From Immersiella caudata (lineage: Eukaryota; Ascomycota; Sordariomycetes; Sordariales; Lasiosphaeriaceae), in the NCBI GenBank assembly GCA_030512335.1, contig JAULSU010000004.1, positions 310,001 through 374,000 of the forward strand: a DNA stretch of 64,000 nt, read 5' to 3'. Below the pieces are notes generated by a model. That model saw only the letters and a list, made by a program, of their open reading frames with translations. It was not told the DNA's origin and did not search any database. Of this stretch, positions 53,763 to 63,600 are shown piece by piece (within the stretch, counting starts at the first letter, position 1; the number at the start of each line of letters is the position of its first letter). A program made the translations under genes and the position numbers.

Positions 53763-55074
53763 ATGGCCCCCATCAAGATCCCAGACGACTTGGCAAAAGC
53801 GCTTCTCAGCGCTGCCGAGTACCACGAGGCCAGGGAAACGGGCTCATACTACGCCACCTTCACCCCTGAGGAGCACCTCGAGCACTTTGGCAAGATTGAT
53901 ATCGAGTACCGGGCCAGCTCCTGCGCGAAAAAGATTGAAGAAATCATCCGCTCAAAAGCCCCTGTTGACGGCTGGCCCATTGACAGCGCCATTTGTTTTG
54001 GATTCTGCTCCTTCTCGAGCGCCTATTGGGGCAAGAGGTCAGATGGCTTCTTCAGACAGCTTGCCAACTTTCTGCATGTCATTGAGATAGGTGAGTTCCT
54101 GGGCACCTCCCATCCCCCCCCCACCCAAAAAATAAATAAATCGATGGCTACTAACCTCTTTGCAGTCCAAGAAGGCAAGGAGAAGCCATTGATCAAGTAC
54201 GCCCAAGATCCGATTTTCAACGACGTCGACAAGGCCTTCCTGGAAAGGCTGGGGATCAAGGTCGTCGAAGACCCCGAGGGCTTGTCACTCATCAACAAGT
54301 CAACCTTCATGTACTGCCCGTTTCTGTCTCGAGATATTCCGGTATTGCAGCAGGATGAACATCCCGTTCTTTACATGGGAAATACGTGCGAGAACACCAT
54401 TTGGGTAGGTCTATCGCTCCTTTTAGGACACCTTCTGCCCATTTGCGAAATTTGCTCTCGTAAAAGACATTCGCGCATACCACACCCATCTCGAATGCAG
54501 ATAGCTAACAGATGCATGCATTAGATGTTGGCTGGAAAGCTCCAAAACGCCTTGTACGTATACCTCCCTCCCTTATCTTCTTGCCGTCACTACTCCATTT
54601 CTGATCCTCTCATGCCACGCTCAATTTCGTTCCGGCATCAGCCGCTGACCAAAGATTCACAGCGAACAACGATCCATATATTTCAGGAAGCTCATACCCG
54701 AGGCCCGAGCTCAACTCCCAAACGGATTTGTCGGTTCCAAGGAGAACTTTGGGAAGCTGAAAGAAACTTGGGCCCCCACAGCAGATGATGACCCGAAGGC
54801 CCCCCTCCAAATTTACAACAAATACGCAGACGAGTACAAAAAGTGCTCCAAGGAGCTCAGTGCGGTCATTCGTTTCCGCAACTCTCGCGAGCTATTCAAA
54901 GGCGAACGATGTCTCGGCGAAGGAGAGGACGCGAAGTGCGACTATGCGACGTGCTTGAACATTGCCATTGATCGAGGACTTTGGAAGACTCCTGTGGAAA
55001 AGAAGCCTGAAGATGAGAGAGAGTATCCCTTTATCGAGTGGCCGCTGCATCGCCTCAGCTTGGACGATGCATAG
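53763..55074 (+). CDS. SRR1-like domain protein
   Basis: Four exons: 53763-54090, 54166-54404, 54525-54553 (a 29-nt micro-exon) and 54687-55074, closing to 327 aa. The SRR1 core is seen: AICFGFCSFSSAY, RQLANFLHVIEI, then YAQDPIFNDVDKAFLERLGI, KVVEDPEGLSLINKSTFMYC and PFLSRDIP, and GNTCENTIW. SRR1-like proteins are found from plants to fungi; the plant member acts in light signalling and the clock, and fungal roles are unknown. The micro-exon is supported by GTAGGT and GTACGT donors and by exact phase. Confidence 0.82.
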
Positions 55075-56534
55075 CGGTAGGACCAGCGGCAGGAAGGGGT
55101 GGGTTCGAAAGCGGGGTATCGTACTCAGCAGGCTGGTTTCTTCGACATTGGAATGGCCAAAGTTTCTACATCACATCAGATCTCAGATAAATCACTTCCT
55201 TTAGACAGGGAACGCTCCGTTCATATTTGAGTTTCTGCCGCGGTGGCCTCATCCCTTTCAAGACCACGCCAATCTGTTGGGGCGCAAACATCAACCCCCC
55301 GACCGCTGCAACTTTCTCCGCCTTCAGCACGATGACAGAGGTGTAAAGCCCGATCAACATCACATCGTGGATCAGTTTCGTGGTCTATCTTTCGTCACCA
55401 GCATCGTTTTACGTACTCGGCAAGTAATGAACCCATCCAACCGATGATCAGGTGACGTCCGTACCAAGCTTCTCCGCTACCGTTGTATTTACCTCTGCCA
55501 AGGCCACTCCGCATTTGCAGATACGAGCCTCATTGACTCCATGGAACCTCGGATCGACATCACAGCGGGGATCCCAACGGCAGCTGCGGCTGGAGGTGGG
55601 GTTGGCCAGTAAAGTAAGCCGGAAAGACTGCACCCCGGTGAGAGCAGATTAAAAGTTGGTGCAAAGTGTTACAACATGCCCGATGCACCTCTGGGTTGTT
55701 GTTGCACCACCCGCATCACACCACAGCTGACAGAGGGCCATAGTTTTTTTTTCCGGTTAGCAACCAATATCATGTCGTCCTCTGGAGACCGCATTCCACT
55801 CGAGAATCTGGCCGGGCCGCTGGAACGTTGCCCGCAGCCCGGGAGTCCTTCGCAATTTATATTACGGGCTGTGTTGGCAACCAATCCCCAACAAGCGATG
55901 ATCAGCCCAGCCCGGTTCCTGTAGGGCCGTACCCGGCATCTGATTGCCGACCTTTACCAGCGGTGACAACGGTGGTTAGTGGAGTGTAACACTGCGGCAC
56001 GACGTCGCTCGCTCTGGGGCGGAAAATCCCCGCACTATTTCTGCCAATACGACAATTGATGAGTAGACGCGCCCGGGTCAGCTGTCAGCCTAATATGGAA
56101 CTCACATGACCGTGTTGCGTCCTTTCGTATCACAGCGGTCCGAGAGGCGCATGCCATCCTACCTGAACCCTTCTTGGGCCTAAGAACGGCGTCCCTTCGT
56201 ATCGGGCCGTTGGGACGTTCCTAGAGGAGGAAACCGCCCGATGAGCGGTCCCATCCGTCGGAGTCGAAGCCCACTCCCGCGAGGTGCTATTTTGAGAAGC
56301 ACAGCAGAGCGTATTGCAACGCCTGTCAGGCAAGGAGGGTCGCCTCGAAGGTCGACGCCAGGCAACTGGTGACATGTCGATCACCTTCTCCCTACCCCTG
56401 AAAATGCATATATATGAACCCCTTCCATCTTTCATCTCTACCCCTTCTCGTCTCACTCACCATCACTCGCTTCACTCCAAAGCTTCACACTCGCTTCAAA
56501 CCACCCACCAGACTCTCAACCTCAGCAACTCAAA
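55075..56534. other. Intergenic region
   Basis: No gene seen. An ATATATAT element at 56408-56415 lies about 120 bp before the BYS1-type gene. Confidence 0.45.
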
Positions 56535-57014
56535 ATGGTCTCCACCAAATCTACCCTCCTCGCTCTCGCAGCCACCCTCACCACCGCCTCGGCCGCCGGC
56601 AACGCCCGCGTTATTAACCACTGCCCCTTCCCCGTAACCCTCTGGTCCGTCGGCGGCTCCATCTCCGGCCCCTCCACCCTCGCCGCCAACACTGGCACCT
56701 ACTCGGAGCCCTACGTCCGCGACCCCACCACCGGCGGAAAGGCCATCAAAATCACCCGCGCCCCCGACGGCCTGTACAATGGCTCCCCGCAGCTCAACTT
56801 TGCGTACAGCCTGGATGGCGCCACCATCTGGTATGACTTGAGCTCCGTGTTTGGCGATGTGTTTGCGGGGAAGAAGTTGGTCGTTGCGGATATTGCGGGA
56901 ACTTGCCCGAGTATTGTTTGGCCGACGGGGACGAACCCAGGCGGGTCGCAGGTCAAGGCTTGCACCTCGAGCAAGGATATTGCGCTTGTTCTTTGTGCTG
57001 AGGGGCAGTGGTAG
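56535..57014 (+). CDS. BYS1/thaumatin-like small secreted protein
   Basis: A single exon of 159 aa. A signal peptide (STLLALAATLTTASAAG) is followed by ARVINHCPFPVTLWSVGG, TYSEPYVRDPTTGGKAIKIT, QLNFAYSLDGATIWYDLSSV, FGDVFAGKKLVVADIAGTCP and ending with Cys residues. This is the fungal BYS1 (blastomyces yeast-phase specific) group with a thaumatin-like fold. Secreted, possibly effector-like; function unknown. Codons switch from C-rich (5') to G-rich (from about 56810). A CA/TC-rich leader and a TATATA element precede the ATG. Confidence 0.88.
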   Translation: MVSTKSTLLALAATLTTASAAGNARVINHCPFPVTLWSVGGSISGPSTLAANTGTYSEPYVRDPTTGGKAIKITRAPDGLYNGSPQLNFAYSLDGATIWYDLSSVFGDVFAGKKLVVADIAGTCPSIVWPTGTNPGGSQVKACTSSKDIALVLCAEGQW

Positions 57015-57308
57015 GGTTGGGAGAGTACCTTACCTGCCTACCTGCGCGGGTGAAAAGGGATGAGGGGGGTTAGAAAATACGAGGAAGTTGAAGGGGAATA
57101 ATCGTAATATAATCCTTGGCTATCTGTGTATGTCTTTCGTGTCTTTGTGTATTCGGCGATGTGAATGGGTGCCACAATCCACAGAAAACGGCCAGTTAAA
57201 GCAAAAAGGGGGTCTTTCTTTTCACTGCACGAAAGCTTATAAAGATGCAAGCCAGTCCATTATTCATTACCCACACGTCACCACCACCCATTAGGTATCT
57301 GTCATTCC

Positions 57309-58065
57309 TCATCCATCCAATCTGCTCTCGTTGACATCTCCCCCTTGGTGCCCGATACGCATATGGAAGCCCGTAACTGCCGAGATGAAGGACCCCGAAG
57401 CGAGGATGGCAACGGCGGTGAATGCAGCCGCGGTCAGGATGGAGAGGATGACTCGGGGAACCTTCTTGAGGGTGGGCAAGATGGTGGGGAGGTTGAAGCT
57501 GGTGGTGTAGACATCGCGCGCGCACGTTGCAAGGACTGTCATGCCGAGAACGACGAGGAGGAAGCGGCCCAAGTCGCCGAGGCGCTCGATGGGGATGTAG
57601 CCGATGACGCCGCCCATGCCGCGCGCCGCGAAGGGGGTTTACTAGGTGGGGATGAGGGGGATGACACCGCCGATGGCGGCGCCGACGATCATGAGGAGGG
57701 AGAAGGGGACGGTGATGCCGCAGATGCAGTAGAGGGCGATGCGGAGCTTGGGGGTTCTGGGGGGCATGTAGCAAGGAGTCTCGACGGGATGAGTCAGTTT
57801 GGATGCTCGAAAGGGCAATGAGTAGAAGGTTCAACTTACAGTCGCCCACCACGTTCGACCAAGCCACCATGTTTCCTGCGCTTTTGAGCCATTAGTTTGG
57901 ATCCTTCAAATGCAAAGCAAACGACTTGAGGAAGTTGTCCCGGCCGTCACTCCGGCCGCCCCCACTTTTACCCCTGACTCCAAACGGCAACCAAAAAGAC
58001 GTTTGGCCTACCAAAACGCAACCATGCCCATGTAGCCAACAGCAGAGACATCCCTAGCGGGCGCC
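57309..58065 (-). pseudogene. NCS1-type purine/cytosine permease, fragment with stops and frameshift
   Basis: Minus-strand sequence reads MVAWSNVVGDC (57870), then after an intron MPPRTPKLRIALYCICGITV, PFSLLMIVGAAIGGVIPLIP and, beyond a tandem TAG TAA (57644-57639), MGGVIGYIPIERLGDLGRFL, LVVLGMTVLATCARDVYTTS and FNLPTILPTLKKVPRVILSI. The pattern AWSNV...D...PPRTPK...GAAIGG is that of NCS1 cytosine-purine permeases (Fcy2-like). The intron junction at GACT/GTAAGT does not keep frame, so a further indel is needed. Most of the N-terminal half is absent; a short match-like piece (SAVGYMGMVAFW) occurs near 58040-58010. A clear pseudogene. Confidence 0.6.
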
Positions 58066-58208
58066 TGCTGCTAAAGCTGATCGCCCGCGGCGCCAACAAG
58101 GATGATAAGTGATGAGAGTAAGGATCCACGCCCAGCGGGCGAACAGATGGAGCACACTTCTTATACCCCATAGAGCCGATGACGAGAGGGACGGCCATAA
58201 TGATGCAG

Positions 58209-59162
58209 ATTCGTCCATCGATACTCAAAGCTCTTCTGGAAGCCTCGCTTCAAAACCGAAGCCCGCCGCGAATCCTGGCTGCGCGTTCTCGATCGATTTA
58301 CACTAGGTCTCAGCGACCAGCAGCTCATCACCGGGACCGCCACCCTTCTGATAGGCTATATCAGGCTTCACCATGGCATATCCGTGTACCATTTCAGCTT
58401 GATCGCCAACCTGGCCATGTTTTCCCGCAGCGCCCACCTGGCCTCGGTGCTGTCGCTAAGACGGTACTTCCAACGCAACCCCCAAGTGGCTTGGCTTCGA
58501 ATCTGCCTCATGGCCATATTCGCGATTCTTCTCGTCGTATCGCTTTGCATGTTTGGTGTGTATTGGGGCGCTTCCAGCGTCGACGGAGAGAGTGTTACGG
58601 ATATCCTGCTTCGCGAGCCGGTCCTGTGCAACAGGGAAGCCGCGTGCCCAGAGTGCATGGCGCTTGGTGTGATTTTGAGCTTGTACGTTGGGGTTTGCTA
58701 CTGGGCGGCATTTGCCTATGTGTTTCCCAACGCAGAGATATTCTTCACCAAGTGGCTCCTCACGAAGCCGTTGGAAGCGCTCGAGAGGTGCTTTTCACGA
58801 CACGACATACATGAGAAGTTTATGCATTGGCGGCCGCGCTTCCCGACGCTTTGGGTGTCGCATATACTGCAGGCCGTATGGTGGGCAGCCAGTCTGGTAC
58901 TGAGTGCGTCACTGAGATTATGGGGATTGGAGGAAAGCCGGGCTGGGAGAGTTGAAGGTTCCGAGAGCGACTGGTCCGTTGGGCAGATCTTGTCGCTGCT
59001 CTTGATCTGTCTCCCTGTTCTCAGCGCGGTCGAGATCTACTTTGGTGGGTACAATCCAGGTTTCATATCTCTCAAAAAGACTACACTAACTCTTCCACAG
59101 AAGAAGAAAACGAGAACAAAGCACAAGAAACCACACAGATTATTCCCCAACCTACGACCTAG
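58209..59162 (+). CDS. Multi-pass fungal membrane protein, 5' exon not found
   Basis: An exon from a GATGCAG acceptor at 58208 runs to 59044, and a GTGGGT donor joins to a last exon 59101-59162 that codes EEENENKAQETTQIIPQPTT. The sequence starts RFVHRYSKLFWKPRFKTEAR and RESWLRVLDRFTLGLSDQQL, then has helices ITGTATLLIGYI, SVYHFSLIANLAMFSRSAHL, LRICLMAIFAILLVVSLCMF, MALGVILSLYVGVCYWAAFA and ILSLLLICLPVLSAVEIYF. The SVYHFxxxxxLAxFSxxxHLA motif is shared by a large fungal family of unknown function, whose usual N-terminal exon (two or more helices) I cannot locate, so the gene may be 5'-truncated. Confidence 0.6.
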
Positions 59163-59183
59163 GCTCACATACCCCCCTTACAC

Positions 59184-59879
59184 TCAAACCACAACCCCCT
59201 CGCGTCCCAGCCTCTCCACTTCCCACAATGCCTCCCCTACCTCCACCACCTCCACCACATCCCCATACTTCGTCGCCACATCCATAAAACCCGCCCGGTG
59301 CGTCTCCCCTCCCAAATCCGCACACCCCTCGCCCACCACCATCGCTCGAAACCCCGCCTGCATCGTATCCAGCGCCGCAGCCCTCACACTCCCACCCCCG
59401 TCAACAAGCCCGCGATGACCAGCGTGCCAATCCCCAGTGCAGCCAGCTGCGTAGATAGATTGGTGCCGAAGAAGGGGGAAGGGTATTTCTTTTTCAAGAT
59501 GATATCGTTTTCGTGGGGGAGGAGGGATGAGAACTCCGGCGCCGATGGAGTGTGTGAATACTCAGAGTCAACATGAAAAAGCTTGACAATTCCCGGGTCG
59601 AGCTTGAGAGCGGGGAGTCCGGCGTCAGCGAGCGAGAGGCGGGTGTAGACCGTTTGGGCGTAGATGACGGGTATGTTTGTTGCGCGTGCCGCGGCGAGGA
59701 GGGATTAGAGGGTGGTGGTGATGGAGGTTAGGGCTGGGGGGGGGGGGGGGAGGTAGAGCGGGGAGGAAGGGGAGAAGTAGGCGCCGCTGATGTCGAGGAG
59801 GAGGGCGGGACTAGTGCCGAAGCCGAGTTTTTTGGTGCGGGAGGGGTAGTGAGATGGGGAGAGGGCCATGGATTTGTTG
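59184..59879 (-). pseudogene. Isochorismatase-family hydrolase, broken by two frameshifts and a TAA
   Basis: The start at 59879 reads MALSPSHYPSRTKKLGFGTS then PALLLDISGAYFSPSSPLYL. A run of about 15 C (59736-59750) breaks the frame, after which another frame reads ALTSITTTL, TAA (59707-59705), SLLAAARATNIPVIYAQTVY, KLDPGIVKLFHVDSEYSHTP and KKYPSPFFGTNLSTQLAALG. A second break occurs in a G-rich run near 59393, before VRAAALDTMQAGFRAMVVGE and GCADLGGETHRAG. The Asp of LLLDI, the Lys of LKKKY and the loss of the usual Cys at the TGC site are visible. Family: cysteine hydrolases acting on amides or isochorismate. Confidence 0.65.
59736..59750. repeat. 15-nt poly-G (plus strand) tract inside the isochorismatase pseudogene
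   Basis: On the coding strand this is C15, exactly where the frame is lost. Confidence 0.85.
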
Positions 59880-59920
59880 TTTTGGTTGTGGTTGTGGCGT
59901 GTTTTGTTGTCGAGGTCGGC

Positions 59921-60363
59921 TTAGGGGAGTGGAGATTCAGGGGTTGGTTGACGTTCAGGGGCTGTGTTTTGAGGCTGACTTGAGGGTTGGGATGAATCTT
60001 CGTCTTGGAGTTGTTTGAGCGCCAGACTTTGGTTGGGCACTCTGAGTCCTCGAATGCGATTTGACTGACTGTCCAGAAGTGCTTGGCCTTCGTGGCAAGA
60101 GTCCGGCGCCGTTGTCGCATCTCTAGGGCATGCCAAGACCACCAGCAGGGATCCTTGGTTATCGCTCAAAAGGGGGCCCCCCACGGTTCCGGCTCCGCCC
60201 GGCATAATCTGGCCCTACGCGATAGCGCTTGATGGTGCCGGCGCCGGCATTTCGGCAGATCTTGCGGTCGGTTTATGACCACGAATTGGTCACGGGCGAT
60301 AAGACCAATGGGATAATCAGGCCATGTCACAGCAAAGTCGACACCGCGATAGACTACATCCAT
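59921..60363 (-). other. Uncertain coding remnant
   Basis: A Met at 60363 opens MDVVYRGVDFAVTWPDYPIG then LIARDQFVVINRPQDLPKC; another frame later reads GGPLLSDNQGSLLVVLACPR. They could be parts of a small gene joined by an unseen intron or frameshift. No family recognised. Confidence 0.25.
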
Positions 60364-60446
60364 GACTGATTCAGGCTGCTTGAGTTTGTATCACACTTCT
60401 CGATAGCACCAATCAACCAGATTCACTCAGCTCAACCGATGATTCC

Positions 60447-61624
60447 CTATCGTAGTTGATAGTGAGTCCCGAGACCCTGGGCCAGTGCCTCACATGCATC
60501 ATGCGTCAAGTCCTTTCCAGATTGGAGAACCCTGTTTGCAACATTAGCAACCAAAGTCGAAGAGCAGTGGAGACACATACCCGGCCAAACCCAAAATAGA
60601 ATGCGTAGCCCCCTTGTAAATGTTGCTCTCCACCTTCACCCCATTCTCCTCGAGCAACTTGGCAAACGCAACGTCTTCGGGTGCCAGCAAATCGCACTCC
60701 GCGATGCCAATGAACGTACCCGGACTCTTGGCGAGGAGGTCAGACGGAGCGTAACAAGGGGAGGCATGCCAGTGTCCGCGGACGGCCTCGGAGTTCTCCG
60801 ACTGGAAGTAGCGGTCGCGGTACCAGCTCATTCTGCCGGGTGTGAGGAAGGGCGAGTGCTGGGATGTAGACCAAGTGGTAGAGGTGGTGGCGAGGTTGTC
60901 GATGACGGGGCAGATGAGCAGTTGAAAAAGGAGTTTTGGTGCTGTGGGGAGTTGAGCGTGACGGAGACCGACTGATGCGGCGAGGCCGCCTCCGCTAGGT
61001 GGTGTTAGCTTTGAGCATGGGATGAGAAGCGGGGGGGGGGGGGGGGGGGCTCACGCAGAGAGACCACCAATGGCGACGCGAGAGGTGTTGATTCCCAGGG
61101 ACTTCGCGTTCTCGGGCGCGAGAACCCATTGGAGGCCATCGAATGCGTCGCTGGTCGCCGTTGGGTAAGCGTGTTCGGGGGCATGGCGATAGTTGATGGA
61201 GATGACGACGCATTTGACATCTGTTTGTGTCAATTTGGCTACCTCTGGCGATGCAGAGAGGTGCGATGCACTCACATTTACAGACATGCGTCAAGAATGC
61301 ATTCTCAGAGTTGAGACCACCGTTGACCCATCCTCCGCCGTGGTACCAGACAAGTACCGGCCACCCGTTCTCTGGGGAGCTGTCAGCCGGCGTAAATACC
61401 CTAATCTGAAAGTCTTTGACATCTTTGTCGTAGGTGTTGCCGACTTCAACTAGCTGTGGTGTGCAGTGGGCGACTGGTGACGGCCTGCTTCGAGACGCGG
61501 GGTCCCATTCTTGCATCTGCGTTGGCACGACATATTGCAGGATGCTGTCGTGCAAAGCGACGTACTCGGGTTCCAGAACGTCTCGAACGGACAGATGCAG
61601 AGGTTGGTGTGCGATCTTGTCCAT
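60447..61624 (-). CDS. Alpha/beta hydrolase, hormone-sensitive lipase (HSL) family
   Basis: Four exons: 61624-61282, 61220-61055, 60994-60581 and 60531-60447, closing to 335 aa. The oxyanion-hole motif HGGGW (VLVWYHGGGWVNGG), the nucleophile GLSAGGGLA (split by an intron), the acid Asp in IAECDLLAPE and the catalytic His in KGATHSILGLAG are all present in the correct order. These are cytosolic carboxyl-ester hydrolases (EC 3.1.1). No signal peptide. The second intron carries a 19-nt poly-G (plus strand) tract near its donor. Nearby pseudogenes of a Zn2Cys6 regulator, an isochorismatase and a permease suggest that this was part of a small catabolic cluster, of which this gene survives. Confidence 0.88.
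61031..61049. repeat. 19-nt poly-G tract inside an intron of the HSL gene
   Basis: Uninterrupted G19 (C19 on the gene strand), immediately next to the GTGAGC donor at 61054. Confidence 0.9.
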
Positions 61625-61719
61625 TGTGGCGTTTGCAGGCAGTTAGTGTTGGATGGATGCGATGTTGAAGCTGCGGCAATCACGAGTCGAGAATAAAAAT
61701 AGAAGGAAAGAGAGTGGCT

Positions 61720-63600
61720 GCAGCTCCAAGAGATCCACCTCCACGAATGGGGACAATTTGGTGGGGACGTACGTGTCTCTGCTTGTGTGACCAGGCCTGT
61801 CTCGGCGCCGACGGACCCGATAGCGTCACGACATGAAATTCGGGCGAACCGTTGCATGGAGTTCTTTGGACGAGATCTTGCAGAGGATGATTGCATCTCC
61901 TGGCGTTCCTGACGCATTGTCTGGGATGTTTGCTTGCGGATTTGGGTTGTGGAGCTGTTTTCAGGCCGCGACGAGAAGGGCTTTGCGAATGAGCTGTAGG
62001 TCTCCTGCAGCGTAAAGAGGAGGTTAAGGAGGCGGGAATGCGGCCAAATTGCAGCGCAGTGAATGCCACGTTTCCATGGTTTCGTATAATGACTAGGAGT
62101 TCCTGAAGAGCTCAACTGACACTTTCTCCCAGAAGCCATGCGGTGCTGAGGTTTCAGTGCCCATGGACTGTAGGGCTAGCTTTGCATCGCGGAACAATAT
62201 GTCCAAAAAGGTCCTTCGAAGGAAGATGTTTTTTAAGCGAGTGATTGTGACGATGGACAGGTAGGCGAGGTCGACGTTCTCCGCTCTGTACCCTCGGAGT
62301 TTCCATGCTGACCACTTGTGCTCACGCGGGATATTGTCCTCCCACAACAAAAGCATCCTGGCGGTCTACATATAGTGCGAGCTGGGCTACCATGGCTCGG
62401 AATCGATGGCTGAGCAGCCTTGACGTGATATGGCGCCAAACATGTCATGGGTTTAAACCAAGGTTGCGAACAGCGATCGATCTGGCAGATACTCGAGGGA
62501 CGGGTCTTTGATAGCAGGAGCAGTATCTGCTAAAGCGGCACGACGAGGAGGGCATCGACCAAAGGCGAAGTCGCTCTCGTGACAGGGAAGCAGGGCGGTG
62601 ATGTCTGACTTGGAGAACGACAAAGGTAGATGTTGTTGAGCGTAGAGGTTACCGTGGTTTTGAATGACCCAAAACGTCCGTCTTGCCCGCTCGGCGTCAA
62701 CAACCCGATCGGCGCTCGCATCGGGAGGCAGTCGGTACATCTCCTCACAATGGAGTCGAAGCACAGCAGCCATTCTTACGGCGATTTCCATGTTGATGGC
62801 GCTGCGCAAGCGATCTCCCCTTTCCCAGTCGGCCATGCCCAACAGAAAGAAGGCCTGTGCATTTTCGAGGCTTATATTCCACATCTCGTCAGCGATGAGA
62901 ATGTGGGCCACGTCCAAAAGAACTCAGACGCGTTTTTGCTGCCTTGGAACCTCTCGCAGAGTTCGGGCGTAAAGCGAGCCGAGATTCCGAGCATGCTCAG
63001 GAGGAGAAGACGTTGACTTAGCCTCTGTTTGTCTCCATCTGCTCCAGGAATAGAGATTTTGGTATAAACCCTGAGTGATATCAGCAGGTAGTTTTTGGTC
63101 GTTCACTCAACAGCCTGAACTCACCAATCTGGAGGCATGTTGTCAGAAAAACTCGGCAACCAGCGATCAGCTCTTCGTGCGGAGGTAGAAGACTCCAAAC
63201 ATCGTCCGACGCAGAAACCCTCTGGCCCCGTCGAGGGAGTACCGGAGACAGGTCGTGGGTTTGCTGCCTCGAGTCTTCTCTTGGTTCGGTAGACTCTCGT
63301 GCTCTTGTCGTACTGGTGGTCGACGCTGCAAGGGATGCTCGTCTGCTGACGGCAAGGTCGACATCGGCATATATAGCACGCTTGACACGAAACTGCACAA
63401 GTCGTCAGGAGAAAAACGAAGGCATGCGGTTGGAGCGAAATACGCATTCGCCTGTCGTTTTCATCACCTCTATCAGGGAACGAGCTAACGCATATTATCA
63501 GCTGCGAAGAGGCAATACAGTGAACGGCAACCTCCCAGTTGCTTGCTATCCCCGGGCCGGCGCGCCGGCAGGGTTCACAAGGCACTCGATTGTTCTCACC
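61720..63600 (-). pseudogene. Zn2Cys6/fungal-specific transcription factor, heavily broken
   Basis: The fungal transcription-factor domain is readable only by switching frames: SASDDVWSLLPPHEELIAGC and RVFLTTCLQIG, then (after a GTGAGT...CACTCAG intron) FIPKSLFLEQMETN, QRLLLLSMLGISARFTPELC, LDVAHILIADEMWNISLENA, AQAFFLLGMADWERGDRLRS, ERARRTFWVIQNH, YLPDRSLFATLV. Then come TAA (62455-62453), TAG (62389-62387), TAG (62368-62366), LLLWEDNIPREHKWSAWKLR, TAG (62095-62093) and SLYETMETWHSLRCNLAAFP with more stops. At least two frameshifts lie near 63030 and 62935. The N-terminal zinc cluster is not clear; VPCEPCRR at about 63585 may be part of it. It lies upstream of, and on the same strand as, the HSL hydrolase. 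Confidence 0.6.

Noticed and set aside
57196..57870. A 224-codon minus-strand frame rich in His and Pro
   Set aside because: It is the wrong frame of the NCS1 permease remnant; the permease motifs are in another frame of the same strand.
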